A DNA stretch of 64,000 bases. Source: Bacillus thuringiensis (GTDB taxonomy: Bacteria; Bacillota; Bacilli; Bacillales; Bacillaceae_G). The first letter of the stretch is position 1. Each line of letters starts with the position of its first letter. The DNA lies in NCBI RefSeq assembly GCF_001182785.1, contig NZ_CP012099.1:1982501-2046500 (forward strand). The letters run 5' to 3'. The notes under the pieces are model-generated. The model searched no databases. It saw only the letters and a program-made list of their open reading frames with translations, and was not told the DNA's origin. This document shows positions 34,667 through 43,078 of the stretch, in pieces. The translations under genes were made by a program, and so were the position numbers.

Positions 34667-35836
34667 ATGATAAAAGATATGCAACCATTTTTACAAGAAG
34701 CTTGGGAGAAGGCTGGTTTTAAAGAATTAACTGAAATTCAAAAACAAGCGATTCCAACTATTTTAGAAGGACAAGACGTTATAGCTGAATCTCCAACTGG
34801 AACAGGAAAAACATTAGCGTACTTATTCCCCCTTTTACATAAAATTAATCCTGAAGTAAAACAGCCACAAGTTGTTATTTTAGCTCCAACGCGTGAACTT
34901 GTAATGCAAATTCATGAAGAGGTTCAAAAATTTACAGCAGGAACTGAAATTTCAGGTGCATCTTTAATTGGTGGTGCAGATATTAAGCGCCAAGTTGAAA
35001 AATTAAAGAAACACCCAAGAGTAATTGTCGGTTCACCAGGCCGTATCTTAGAATTAATTCGTATGAAAAAGCTAAAAATGCATGAAGTAAAAACAATTGT
35101 ATTTGATGAGTTTGATCAAATTGTAAAGCAAAAAATGATGGGTGCAGTGCAAGATGTAATTAAATCAACGATGCGCGATCGTCAATTAGTATTCTTCTCG
35201 GCGACAATGACAAAAGCGGCAGAAGATGCGGCACGTGATTTAGCAGTTGAACCACAATTAGTACGTGTAACACGTGCAGAATCAAAAAGCTTAGTTGAGC
35301 ATACGTATATCATTTGTGAGCGACGCGAAAAAAATGATTACGTAAGAAGAATTATGCATATGGGCGATGTAAAAGCAGTTGCTTTCTTAAACGATCCATT
35401 CCGTTTAGATGAAATTACTCAGAAATTGAAATTCCGTAAAATGAAAGCAGCGGCTCTTCATGCAGAAGCAAGTAAACAAGAGCGTGAAGCAACGATGCGT
35501 GCTTTCCGCGGTGGAAAATTAGAAATCCTACTTGCTACTGATATTGCAGCACGCGGTATTGATATTGATGATTTAACACATGTAATTCACTTAGAATTAC
35601 CAGACACAGTAGACCAATACATTCACCGCTCAGGACGTACTGGACGTATGGGTAAAGAAGGAACTGTCGTATCTCTTGTAACTCCACAAGAAGAGCGCAA
35701 ATTACTACAATTTGCGAAAAAACTAGGCATCGTATTTACGAAGCAAGAAATGTTCAAAGGAACATTTGTAGAATCGAAGCCACCAGCACCAAAGAAAAAG
35801 AAACCAGCATTTACTGGGAAGAAAAAGCCTAGATAA
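34667..35836 (+). CDS. DEAD-box RNA helicase (YfmL-like)
   Basis: A 389-residue ATP-dependent RNA helicase. The Q motif is FKELTEIQKQAIP near 18-30, motif I SPTGTGKT near 43, motif Ia PTRELVMQI, motif II DEFD near 147 (Phe in place of Ala), motif III SAT near 179, and motifs V and VI ATDIAARGIDI and HRSGRTGR. A short lysine-rich tail (PKKKKPAFTGKKKPR) may bind RNA. The DEFD variant and size recall B. subtilis YfmL, which works in ribosome assembly; that equivalence is inferred. Cotranscribed with the upstream unknown gene. Confidence 0.9.
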   Translation: MIKDMQPFLQEAWEKAGFKELTEIQKQAIPTILEGQDVIAESPTGTGKTLAYLFPLLHKINPEVKQPQVVILAPTRELVMQIHEEVQKFTAGTEISGASLIGGADIKRQVEKLKKHPRVIVGSPGRILELIRMKKLKMHEVKTIVFDEFDQIVKQKMMGAVQDVIKSTMRDRQLVFFSATMTKAAEDAARDLAVEPQLVRVTRAESKSLVEHTYIICERREKNDYVRRIMHMGDVKAVAFLNDPFRLDEITQKLKFRKMKAAALHAEASKQEREATMRAFRGGKLEILLATDIAARGIDIDDLTHVIHLELPDTVDQYIHRSGRTGRMGKEGTVVSLVTPQEERKLLQFAKKLGIVFTKQEMFKGTFVESKPPAPKKKKPAFTGKKKPR

Positions 35837-35845
35837 ATGATGGAG

Positions 35846-35878
35846 AAGGCGTAACTATTTGTAGTTACGTCTTTTTTA
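35846..35878 (+). terminator. Terminator after the DEAD-box helicase gene
   Basis: AAGGCGTAACTA pairs with TAGTTACGTCTT (one G-T pair) over a 4-base loop, then T6. Confidence 0.8.
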
Positions 35879-36024
35879 TTTGCAATTGAATAATACAAGG
35901 AGTTTTATTAATGATTATTGAAATGTATCTATTATCACTTTTTTAATCAACATATGTTCAAGGAAGTAATATAAAAAAAGTCGAATATTAAACTGATGCG
36001 AAATGATAAAAAGAAGGTTCATAT

Positions 36025-36834
36025 ATGGATAGGAAATTAGGAATGTTTTTGAATACGAAACATATTGAAGTAAACGAAGGAATACAAAAAGCAAGGGAAT
36101 GGGATTTAGAATATATTCAATTATATGCTATGAATAAAAACTTCAACTTAGCTAATATTCCAGTGGTAGAATGGACTGCTTTAAAGAAAAGCTTATCTTT
36201 TAATGGAATAAAGATTCCATCATTAGCAATTAGTTTTGGAGAAAATGGAATTACAGGAACAGAAGTTGACAGTACAATAAATCAGATTAAATATATTACT
36301 GACAGAGGTTTGGAGCTGGGAGCAAAGATCATAACAGCTCATATTGGGAAAGTTCCAGATGATGAAAAAAGTGAGTGCTATGATAAAATGATACGGGTTT
36401 GTTATGAGATAGGAGAATTAGCATTCAAATTTGGGGGAGTCTTTGCTATTGAGACAGGATCTGAAAAAGCAATAGTATTAAAACGATTTTTAGAAAATGC
36501 AAACTCGAAAGGACTAGCTGTTAACTTTGACCCAGCAAATTTAATAAGTGATGTAAATGAAAATCCGTTAGAAGGTTTATTACTATTAAAAGATTATATA
36601 GTACAAACTCATATTAAAGATTGTAAAGAAGTGAAAAGTAATAGTTCAAGTAAGTATATAGAAGTAGCAGTAGGAAATGGTGAAGTGGATTTCGATATAT
36701 TCTTCAAAGTATTAGATGAAATTGGATTCGACGGATATAACATGATTGAAAGAAACAATTATTTTGACGAACTGGATGGGATGAGTCAGTCGATAAATTT
36801 TGCAAAGAAGTACATATCAACTCAAAAGGAATAA
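36025..36834 (+). CDS. Sugar phosphate isomerase/epimerase-like TIM-barrel protein
   Basis: A 269-residue AP-endonuclease-2-type TIM barrel, the fold of xylose isomerase-like epimerases and dehydratases. Metal and substrate residues are suggested by ITAHIGKVP near 110, FAIETGSEK near 143, VNFDPANLI near 168, VQTHIKDCKE near 193 and GYNMIERNN near 242. No sugar operon surrounds it; a VOC-family gene follows after 56 bases. Substrate unknown. Confidence 0.78.
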   Translation: MDRKLGMFLNTKHIEVNEGIQKAREWDLEYIQLYAMNKNFNLANIPVVEWTALKKSLSFNGIKIPSLAISFGENGITGTEVDSTINQIKYITDRGLELGAKIITAHIGKVPDDEKSECYDKMIRVCYEIGELAFKFGGVFAIETGSEKAIVLKRFLENANSKGLAVNFDPANLISDVNENPLEGLLLLKDYIVQTHIKDCKEVKSNSSSKYIEVAVGNGEVDFDIFFKVLDEIGFDGYNMIERNNYFDELDGMSQSINFAKKYISTQKE

Positions 36835-36890
36835 CGATACCAGCTGTAGAAAGCTACATAGAATGTAAAAAAACAATAGGAGGAATACAA

Positions 36891-37274
36891 ATGATTCATA
36901 AAGTAGGACAAATTATGTTATATGTAAATAATCAAGATGAGGCAGTAAATTTTTGGACGGAAAAGGTAGGGTTTCATGTAGTAGCAGAGGAAGATAACAA
37001 GCAAGGAATGAGATGGATTGAAATTGCTCCAACTAACGGTGCTGAAACGAGCATTATATTACATAATAAAGAAGTTATTTCGAAAATGAGCCCAGAATTA
37101 AATCTTGGTACACCGTCCTTAATGTTCTTCTCAGAAAATCTGGATCAATTATATGCAGGTTTAAAAAATAAAAATGTTACTGTTGGAGAAATGGTAACTA
37201 TGCCTTCTGGTAAAGTGTTTAACTTTGCTGATAGTGAAGGGAATTATTTTGCGGTTATGGAGAAGAACCAATAA
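36891..37274 (+). CDS. VOC-family (glyoxalase/bleomycin resistance-like) protein
   Basis: A 127-residue vicinal-oxygen-chelate protein. It begins KVGQIMLYVNNQDEAVNFWT, the typical first beta-alpha unit, and ends VFNFADSEGNYFAVME, the usual last strand with a candidate metal Glu. It could be a dioxygenase-like, glyoxalase-like or drug-binding protein; no specific call is possible. A strong AGGAGGAAT site precedes the ATG. Confidence 0.82.
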   Translation: MIHKVGQIMLYVNNQDEAVNFWTEKVGFHVVAEEDNKQGMRWIEIAPTNGAETSIILHNKEVISKMSPELNLGTPSLMFFSENLDQLYAGLKNKNVTVGEMVTMPSGKVFNFADSEGNYFAVMEKNQ

Positions 37275-37292
37275 TAATATTGCTATGTGAAA

Positions 37293-37321
37293 ATCCCCCT
37301 CAAATATATTGAGGGGGATTA
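37293..37321. terminator. Stem-loop between the VOC gene and the convergent phospholipase-like gene
   Basis: AATCCCCCTCAA/TTGAGGGGGATT with a 5-base loop. The T-tract is better on the minus strand (ATTTTC), so it mainly serves the minus-strand gene, whose stop codon it overlaps. Confidence 0.7.
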
Positions 37322-37957
37322 AATCTTTGAAGTGGATTTTTCATGAGAGAGTTGTGTAATAAAAAATGCACCTTTTTCAATAGCAGTTTCAATGTAACCG
37401 ACAATTTGATTAAACGTAAACACCTGTAAGGCTTCATGCAAATGTTGCTCGGGATACAACATATCTTCAAAAAGATACTTTCGAAAAGCTAAAACGTTTT
37501 CTTTAGAAACCTCTTCAATATCCACAATGTGAGCCTCTTGATTGAGAATAGAGAAGAGCTGTTGTTCTTGATCGTAATGATGAAGCAACTTTGCATTTAA
37601 CAGTTTAAAATCGTTATAGTACAGGGGTGCGATGGTTTCGTCATTCTCTATTCTATTTTTTAGCCATGGTAGAAAAAAGCCACTTAGCCAATTATCATCG
37701 GCAATGAGATGGGTGTAATAACCTAAGAGAAAAGGGGAATCCATATGAACTTTATATTTTTGAAAAAAAGAATTGAAATCTATCCTTCTCGTATAGTTTT
37801 TCGTCGTACCAGCGTAAAAGTGTGAAGTTCCTTTTTCTTCTGCTGAATGAACCGCATCAGGGGCTACCCCTCCAAGTAAGAAAGAAGTTTTATCTTGAAT
37901 AGATAGTTTCTCAGCAATACCGTTAGCGATAATAACATGCATAATTCGTGATCCCAT
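37319..37957 (-). CDS. Zinc-dependent phospholipase C/HD-like hydrolase
   Basis: A 212-residue helical protein resembling the zinc-dependent phospholipase C family. MGSRIMHVIIANGIA opens with a candidate His ligand, followed by FLLGGVAPDAVHS and LGYYTHLIADDNW, which carry the conserved Asp and His metal residues. It lacks a signal peptide, so it probably acts in the cytoplasm on an unknown phosphoester. I start at the ATG 6 bases after GAGGTG; the GTG three codons earlier lies within that site. Confidence 0.72.
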   Translation of the reverse strand: MGSRIMHVIIANGIAEKLSIQDKTSFLLGGVAPDAVHSAEEKGTSHFYAGTTKNYTRRIDFNSFFQKYKVHMDSPFLLGYYTHLIADDNWLSGFFLPWLKNRIENDETIAPLYYNDFKLLNAKLLHHYDQEQQLFSILNQEAHIVDIEEVSKENVLAFRKYLFEDMLYPEQHLHEALQVFTFNQIVGYIETAIEKGAFFITQLSHEKSTSKI

Positions 37958-37986
37958 GAATGCCACCTCTGTTTCAAGTATTCATT

Positions 37987-38973
37987 TCAGGAAGAAGACT
38001 GAACAGTTAGTATTACTTTCCCTGTACTTTTTCTACTTTCGACCCATTCATGTGCTTTCCCTGCATCTTGAAGTGGAAAAGATTTCGTAGCCTTAATTTG
38101 TAAACGTCCGTCATGTAAATAACGGAAAACTTCATTTGCAGTTTCTTGGAGCAGTTCAGGACGCTTTTTTCGAGTGGTCCCAAAGCTAAAACCGAGTATA
38201 GAGCGGCAACTTGCATGTAAATCTTTCGTTTGAAAGTTACCAATTTCACCACTAGCATTACCGAAATGAACGAGGCGACCGTAATAAGCAAGGCAGTTTA
38301 AACTTCTTTCAGAGACAGTTCCAGAAATAGAATCTAAAATTACATCGACCCCTTCACCGTTTGTCAGCTCATTGACTTTCTCTACAAAATTTTCATCTTG
38401 ATGACAAATAACATAATCAGCTCCAGCATCTAAAGCAATTTCTTTTTTTGCTACACTTCCTACAGTCCCGATTACTTTTTTAGCCCCTAATAATTTTGCG
38501 AGTTGAATCGCAGTAGTACCAATTCCTCCAGCGGCTGCATGAATTAGAACAGATTCACCTTGTTGAAGTCTTGCTACATTGGCAAGTAAATTATAGCTTG
38601 TGAAAGATACGATCGGACAAGCAGCTGCAGTTTGAAAGTCGACTTCATGGGGTAAAACGAAAGTGAGATTTTCATTTGAAACAACGTACTCTGCGTAGGA
38701 TCCATTTTGAGGAAAAGCAATGACACGTTGTCCAGGGTGAATATTTTTAACTTGAGAACCGACACGTTCTACAATACCAGTGGCATCTATACCTGGAATA
38801 AAAGGTAGTGCTTTATTTCCTTTTTTGCCATAACGTGATTTAATATCAGCGAAATTTACACTAGTAGCAACAACACGAATTAAAACTTGCTCTTCTGAAA
38901 TAGTCGGCATATCCACATCTGTATATTTCATCACTTCAGGACCACCGAACGACGTTACAACGATAGCTTTCAT
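37987..38973 (-). CDS. Quinone oxidoreductase-type alcohol dehydrogenase (MDR family)
   Basis: A 329-residue medium-chain NADPH-dependent reductase of the zinc-free quinone oxidoreductase group. PFIPGIDATGIVERVG near 58-73 marks the catalytic domain, and VLIHAAAGGIGTTAIQLAKL near 142-161 is the nucleotide-binding Rossmann motif. The structural-zinc cysteines of alcohol dehydrogenases are absent. The ATG has a perfect AGGAGG upstream. It follows no regulator and may be co-transcribed with the phospholipase-like gene 29 bases downstream. Confidence 0.87.
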   Translation of the reverse strand: MKAIVVTSFGGPEVMKYTDVDMPTISEEQVLIRVVATSVNFADIKSRYGKKGNKALPFIPGIDATGIVERVGSQVKNIHPGQRVIAFPQNGSYAEYVVSNENLTFVLPHEVDFQTAAACPIVSFTSYNLLANVARLQQGESVLIHAAAGGIGTTAIQLAKLLGAKKVIGTVGSVAKKEIALDAGADYVICHQDENFVEKVNELTNGEGVDVILDSISGTVSERSLNCLAYYGRLVHFGNASGEIGNFQTKDLHASCRSILGFSFGTTRKKRPELLQETANEVFRYLHDGRLQIKATKSFPLQDAGKAHEWVESRKSTGKVILTVQSSS

Positions 38974-39179
38974 CATATATCCTCCTAAATTTGACTATAT
39001 AAATCATTTTAAATCTTTATCAGAAATTGGAAAATTATATAATAGTTATGCGTGGTTATAAGTGAAGCTTATGAACTCATTGGATCATTATATTAATTTA
39101 TATAAAAAAATTTCGGAAAAATCGAACGAAATATGAATTACTTGCCAATATATAGTGTAAGACAAAGGAGGGCTGGAAT

Positions 39180-39758
39180 ATGAAGGGTGAAATAGATTAC
39201 GCACATTTAATTCGATTAACTTTATCAGGAAATAAAGAAGCATATAGCGAATTGTATGATGTAACGATTCAAGAAGTATATAAAACAGCACATTTTTTAA
39301 TAGAAGATAAAACAGATGTAGATGATGTCGTTCAAGAAGTATACATACAGCTATATGAATCGCTTCGTAAATATGACAGTGAGAAGCCATTTCGCCCTTG
39401 GCTAATTGGGCTTGCGATTAAACAAATTCACTCTTATAGAAGAAAGAGGTGGATGCGACTACGAATTATGAAAAAAGCAGAAGAGCAAAGAAAACCAGTA
39501 CAAATTGATTTTTCTAACGATGTTGTAAGTAAAATATCAAACCAAAAACTAATCGAACTCATTCATAAATTACCGTATAAATTAAAACAAGTTATTATCT
39601 TAAGATATTTACACGATTATTCACAAGAAGAAGTAGCACAAATATTACATATTCCAATTGGTACTGTGAAATCTAGAATTCATGCGGCATTAAAGAAACT
39701 ACGTCAAAAAGAGCAAGTAGAAGAAATCTTTTTAGGAGAGGTAGGGAATGTGAAATGA
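39180..39758 (+). CDS. ECF-type RNA polymerase sigma factor
   Basis: A 192-residue sigma-70 family factor of the extracytoplasmic function group. Region 2 is at about residues 15-85 (DVDDVVQEVYIQLYESLRKY), and region 4 at about 125-180 (LPYKLKQVIILRYLHDYSQE, then EVAQILHIPIGTVKSRIHAA). It would direct polymerase to a small stress regulon. An AAAGGAGG site precedes the ATG. The last codons overlap the start of the anti-sigma gene by 4 bases, so the two proteins are made together. Confidence 0.9.
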   Translation: MKGEIDYAHLIRLTLSGNKEAYSELYDVTIQEVYKTAHFLIEDKTDVDDVVQEVYIQLYESLRKYDSEKPFRPWLIGLAIKQIHSYRRKRWMRLRIMKKAEEQRKPVQIDFSNDVVSKISNQKLIELIHKLPYKLKQVIILRYLHDYSQEEVAQILHIPIGTVKSRIHAALKKLRQKEQVEEIFLGEVGNVK

Positions 39759-40435
39759 GTTTAGATTGTAGAGTTAGAGAATCTATACGAGAAGAAGCGA
39801 AGGGGATTGTTGCCCCGCCGGGGTTAAAAGAAAAAGTAATTGTTCAAATCAAAATGAATCGCGGGGGAAGTAAGGTGAAGAAACGTCTTATCGCCGGAGT
39901 GCTTGCAGCAGCATTTTTAATCCCTACGACCGGTTTTGCATATCAATCTATTATGGCGGATGGTATATACGGATCTTTTGAGAATTTAAAAAAACACGCC
40001 GGAGCGATGACGTTAGAAGCGTATATGCGTTTTAATGCAAAGTTATCAGAAGCGAAAGATGAAATGGGCACGAAGGAATATGAGGAGTTTACAAAAGAAC
40101 TAAAAAAATTAACAAATGCAAAGCTTGCGTACGGAGATTCGAACGGTAATATAGATTATGATGGATTATCACCAGCAAAAAGAGAAGAAATGAAAAAGAT
40201 AAGTATGGGCCTTCAACCATACTTTGATAAATTAAATGGTCATAAATCTAGTAAAGAAGTATTAACGCAAGAAGAGTTTGATCGCTATATGGAAGCTTTA
40301 ATGACACATGAAATAGTACGAGTGAAGACAAAATCAACTGGTGCAATAAAAATAGAAGAAGTACCTGAGGCGTACAAAGAAAGATTTATTAAAGCGGAGC
40401 AGTTTATGGAATATGTAGATGAAAAGGTGAGATAA
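39755..40435 (+). CDS. Membrane anti-sigma factor with extracellular DUF3600 domain
   Basis: A 226-residue single-pass protein. The short cytoplasmic head (about 1-44, VRESIREEAKGIVAPPGLKE) should bind the sigma factor. A membrane segment follows (about 46-63, LIAGVLAAAFLIPTTGFA), and the extracellular part is helical and charged, matching what I remember of DUF3600 domains of B. cereus-group anti-sigma factors. Release of the sigma factor would follow an extracellular signal, unknown here. Translationally coupled to the sigma gene (ATGA overlap). Confidence 0.83.
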   Translation: MSLDCRVRESIREEAKGIVAPPGLKEKVIVQIKMNRGGSKVKKRLIAGVLAAAFLIPTTGFAYQSIMADGIYGSFENLKKHAGAMTLEAYMRFNAKLSEAKDEMGTKEYEEFTKELKKLTNAKLAYGDSNGNIDYDGLSPAKREEMKKISMGLQPYFDKLNGHKSSKEVLTQEEFDRYMEALMTHEIVRVKTKSTGAIKIEEVPEAYKERFIKAEQFMEYVDEKVR

Positions 40436-40440
40436 GTAAA

Positions 40441-40468
40441 AAAGCTCAAAGCTTTAGCTTTGAGCTTT
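40441..40468 (+). terminator. Terminator after the anti-sigma gene
   Basis: AAAGCTCAAAGC/GCTTTGAGCTTT with a 4-base loop, followed by CTTTATT. Confidence 0.75.
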
Positions 40469-40492
40469 CTTTATTAAAAGAAAATAGAGCAT

Positions 40493-40927
40493 TCAATTAT
40501 ATTTTTTCATCGTTGCATTGTCCTTTTGTATAAAACAATCTAAAAGTGAATAACCAGCTATTAAACTAATTATCGTAACAAAAGTTGTATTTATAAGAAT
40601 AACATTAGCTAAATAAGGTAGGTATTCGCCAAGTGGTGAAAAGAGTAGTGCAGGGGAAAAGGAAATGAATAGTGTAGGCACTGTAATAGCGATAAACTTA
40701 TCCGGTTGAAAGCTCCAGTTTTGTTTACTCGTTTCGCGATTAACAGATTGAAGGAATCGTAATAAAATACCAACTATAAGAGGGAAGAGTGTAAAGTAGA
40801 ATAATCTTGGATAAACGTTAAAGTTCACTTGAGCGTCTGTATCTAAATAAAATTGAATTTTCACTCCGACAAATAATAATAAGACGATAAATAATGTGAA
40901 GCAGAGGTATAGCATCAATTTTTGCAT
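40493..40927 (-). CDS. Membrane protein of unknown function
   Basis: A 144-residue protein with about four hydrophobic segments separated by a polar loop (NRETSKQNWSFQPDKF). It matches no family I can name. The ATG is preceded by GGTGG at 6 bases; the frame runs 8 codons further upstream without a better start. A strong terminator separates it from the MBL gene, so it has its own promoter. Confidence 0.65.
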   Translation of the reverse strand: MQKLMLYLCFTLFIVLLLFVGVKIQFYLDTDAQVNFNVYPRLFYFTLFPLIVGILLRFLQSVNRETSKQNWSFQPDKFIAITVPTLFISFSPALLFSPLGEYLPYLANVILINTTFVTIISLIAGYSLLDCFIQKDNATMKKYN

Positions 40928-40962
40928 TATATTCCACCATCCTTTACTCAAAATATATTCAA

Positions 40963-41007
40963 AAAAGAAGAGATATACAATAACTACTGTTGTATATCTC
41001 TTCTTTT
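40963..41007 (-). terminator. Terminator after the MBL-fold hydrolase gene
   Basis: An 18-bp perfect stem (AAAAGAAGAGATATACAA and its complement) with a 9-base loop; on the minus strand it is followed by T6. It is the longest perfect stem in the window. Confidence 0.88.
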
Positions 41008-41011
41008 ACTG

Positions 41012-41983
41012 TTAGTTAATAGTGGAGTTTGCTTTTTCTTGCTTCGTGAAATAATCAATAATGCCCATTGCGCTAATTTCTATATCTAGATGTAAAATAT
41101 TATAAACGGAATGATCTGATGGAACGTTTAACTTTGTAAGATGAGAAGAGATTTTATCCATTAACAAAGTTTGTAAAGCTTTAGTTGCTTCATCGAAATC
41201 ATTATACTTTTCAAAGACTTCCTTACCAGTATGAACGAAAATAGGTAGCCAATATTCCAGTTGACTATATACTTCTGTAACATGAGAGGATGCGCCGTAA
41301 TGACCGAAATAAATAGTATCTATATTCATACTTTGAATGTGATTTTTAGAAGTAATCATCGCATCTGGTTGGAATTGTGAAGGGGACGTTGATGGTAGAT
41401 ATAACTCTACATCAACGTCTGCGAGTTCTCTATAATAAATTCCAATCGTATCGCCAGTAAAAATCCCGTTTGTTAATGAATCGTGAATGCTAATATGGTG
41501 CTTCGCATGTCCTGGTGTATCATAAAATGTAAGGGTGCGGTCTTTTGCAATTTTTAACGTATCACCATGTTGTACAATATGAACACGTTCTTCTTCAATT
41601 GGAAGAATTGGATCAAAGAGTTTATCGAAATCTTCTTTGTAGACAGCTTTTGCACCTAAAATAAGTTTTGTTGGATCAATCATATGACGAGCACCACGAG
41701 AATGCACATATAACGTAGCATTTGGGCACTTTTCCATCATTAAACCAGCTGCTCCAGCGTGATCTAAATGCACATGTGTAACGATAATGTTTTTAACATC
41801 GTTTAAATCAATATGTAATTGTTGTAAGCCGTCTAAAATATACGGAAGAGAAGGGGCTGCACAAGTTTCAATTAAAGTAATATCGTCACCTAATAAAACG
41901 TACGTACCTGTTCGTTCATTATGCTGTAAATCGAAATCATCAATAAGATATAGGTGAGAAGATAATTGCTCTACTTTTTTCAT
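41012..41983 (-). CDS. Metallo-beta-lactamase-fold hydrolase
   Basis: A 323-residue MBL-fold hydrolase. THVHLDHAGAAGLMM near residues 67-81 is the H-x-H-x-D-H zinc motif, FYDTPGHAKHHISIHD near 153 gives the third His, and FTGDTIGIYY near 171 gives the bridging Asp. Family members cleave thioesters, lactones or cyclic compounds; the DUF-like C-terminal helices do not narrow this down. I start at the ATG with AGGAG 8 bases upstream; a GTG three codons earlier overlaps that site. Confidence 0.87.
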   Translation of the reverse strand: MKKVEQLSSHLYLIDDFDLQHNERTGTYVLLGDDITLIETCAAPSLPYILDGLQQLHIDLNDVKNIIVTHVHLDHAGAAGLMMEKCPNATLYVHSRGARHMIDPTKLILGAKAVYKEDFDKLFDPILPIEEERVHIVQHGDTLKIAKDRTLTFYDTPGHAKHHISIHDSLTNGIFTGDTIGIYYRELADVDVELYLPSTSPSQFQPDAMITSKNHIQSMNIDTIYFGHYGASSHVTEVYSQLEYWLPIFVHTGKEVFEKYNDFDEATKALQTLLMDKISSHLTKLNVPSDHSVYNILHLDIEISAMGIIDYFTKQEKANSTIN

Positions 41984-42032
41984 AGTTACCACTCCTTATA
42001 TACTGCATGTTTTTATTATACGCTAAAATAGA

Positions 42033-42069
42033 AAAAAGGCAGAAAACGAAGCTCGTCTTCTGCCTTTTT
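42033..42069 (-). terminator. Terminator after the 69-residue membrane protein gene
   Basis: AAAAAGGCAGAA/TTCTGCCTTTTT with a 13-base loop. On the minus strand it is followed by T6. Confidence 0.8.
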
Positions 42070-42078
42070 GTAATATTA

Positions 42079-42288
42079 TTATTTCGTTTGTTGTTTATTA
42101 ATAGACATAATGAACAGTCCAACAATCCCGCCTACTAATGGAAGCATAATCTCTCCTGCTAAATTAAAGTAGGAGCTTAAGAATAAACCATTTACATCGA
42201 TTACCCAGCCAGTAACATACAATAACATCATATATAGTACGAAATAAAACTCGCGATTTGAAATCGTTTCATGTTGTGCAGTTTTCAT
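42079..42288 (-). CDS. Small two-segment membrane protein
   Basis: A 69-residue protein with two hydrophobic segments (FYFVLYMMLLYVTGWVID and EIMLPLVGGIVGLFIMSI). The first ATG lies in the GGATGG site, so I use the ATG four codons later. It has its own terminator and is separated from the MBL gene, which it precedes in transcription order. Function unknown. Confidence 0.6.
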   Translation of the reverse strand: MKTAQHETISNREFYFVLYMMLLYVTGWVIDVNGLFLSSYFNLAGEIMLPLVGGIVGLFIMSINKQQTK

Positions 42289-42512
42289 AATGAACACCAT
42301 CCTTTTCTTTTATAATGGAATATAAACTGTCACATTTTGTTCACATTTCAATTGTAAAACTTTCCATCATAAAAGTCTAGTAGTTTGTGTCGAATTTTCG
42401 AACAGAAATAAAGCGTTATCATTACAACTTATAAGTACGTAATAAGAGCTGTATATTCACGAATGTAGTATAGTATAAACATAGAATGATAGTGAAGAGA
42501 GGGGCAAAGACA

Positions 42513-42995
42513 ATGACAGTTTATGATTTTTCAGCTAAAACAATTACAGGTGAAGAAAAATCGTTAAAAGATTACGAAGGAAAAGCACTTCTTATTGTCA
42601 ATGTAGCTAGCAAATGTGGTTTCACACCACAATATAAAGGATTACAAGAGGTATATGATAAATATAAAGACCAAGGACTCGAAATACTCGGATTTCCTTG
42701 TAACCAATTCGGGGGACAAGAACCAGGTACAGAAGCGGACATTACTAGTTTTTGTGAATTAAACTACGGTGTAAACTTCCCGATGTTTGCAAAGGTTGAT
42801 GTGAAAGGTGATAAGGCTCATCCTCTATATACATACATGACAGAACAAGTACCAGGTTTACTCGGTATGAAAGCAGTGAAATGGAATTTTACGAAGTTTC
42901 TAATTGGAAAAGACGGGAAAGTAGTAGGGCGTTTTGCACCGCAAACGAAGCCGGTAGATTTAGAGGTTGAGATTGAGAAGGTGCTTGGGGAATAA
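42513..42995 (+). CDS. bsaA: Glutathione peroxidase-family thiol peroxidase
   Basis: Reduces peroxides with a cysteine, in Bacillus probably with thioredoxin or bacillithiol as reductant. NVASKCGFTPQYKGL near residues 31-45 has the peroxidatic Cys where animal enzymes have selenocysteine, FPCNQFGGQEPG near 65-76 has the catalytic Gln, and VKWNFTKFLIG near 126-136 the Trp and Asn. The frame is open nine codons further upstream, but the ATG after GAGGGG gives the usual 160-residue length. Alone between terminators; gene name follows the B. subtilis homologue. Confidence 0.87.
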   Translation: MTVYDFSAKTITGEEKSLKDYEGKALLIVNVASKCGFTPQYKGLQEVYDKYKDQGLEILGFPCNQFGGQEPGTEADITSFCELNYGVNFPMFAKVDVKGDKAHPLYTYMTEQVPGLLGMKAVKWNFTKFLIGKDGKVVGRFAPQTKPVDLEVEIEKVLGE

Positions 42996-43016
42996 GTAGG
43001 AGTTTCACTTTATTAA

Positions 43017-43056
43017 AAAACGTCTCAAAGAACAATGTAGTTCTTTGAGACGTTTT
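43017..43056. terminator. Bidirectional terminator between the peroxidase and the transglutaminase operon
   Basis: A 17-bp perfect stem (AAAACGTCTCAAAGAAC and its complement) with a 6-base loop and T-rich tails on both strands. Confidence 0.9.
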
Positions 43057-43078
43057 CTTTAAATTCAAATTTTCAAGA

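Noticed and set aside
35901..35946. Eleven-codon frame MIIEMYLLSLF with an AAGGAG site after the helicase terminator
   Set aside because: Too short and without conservation data; it may be chance or a remnant, so it is not listed as a gene.
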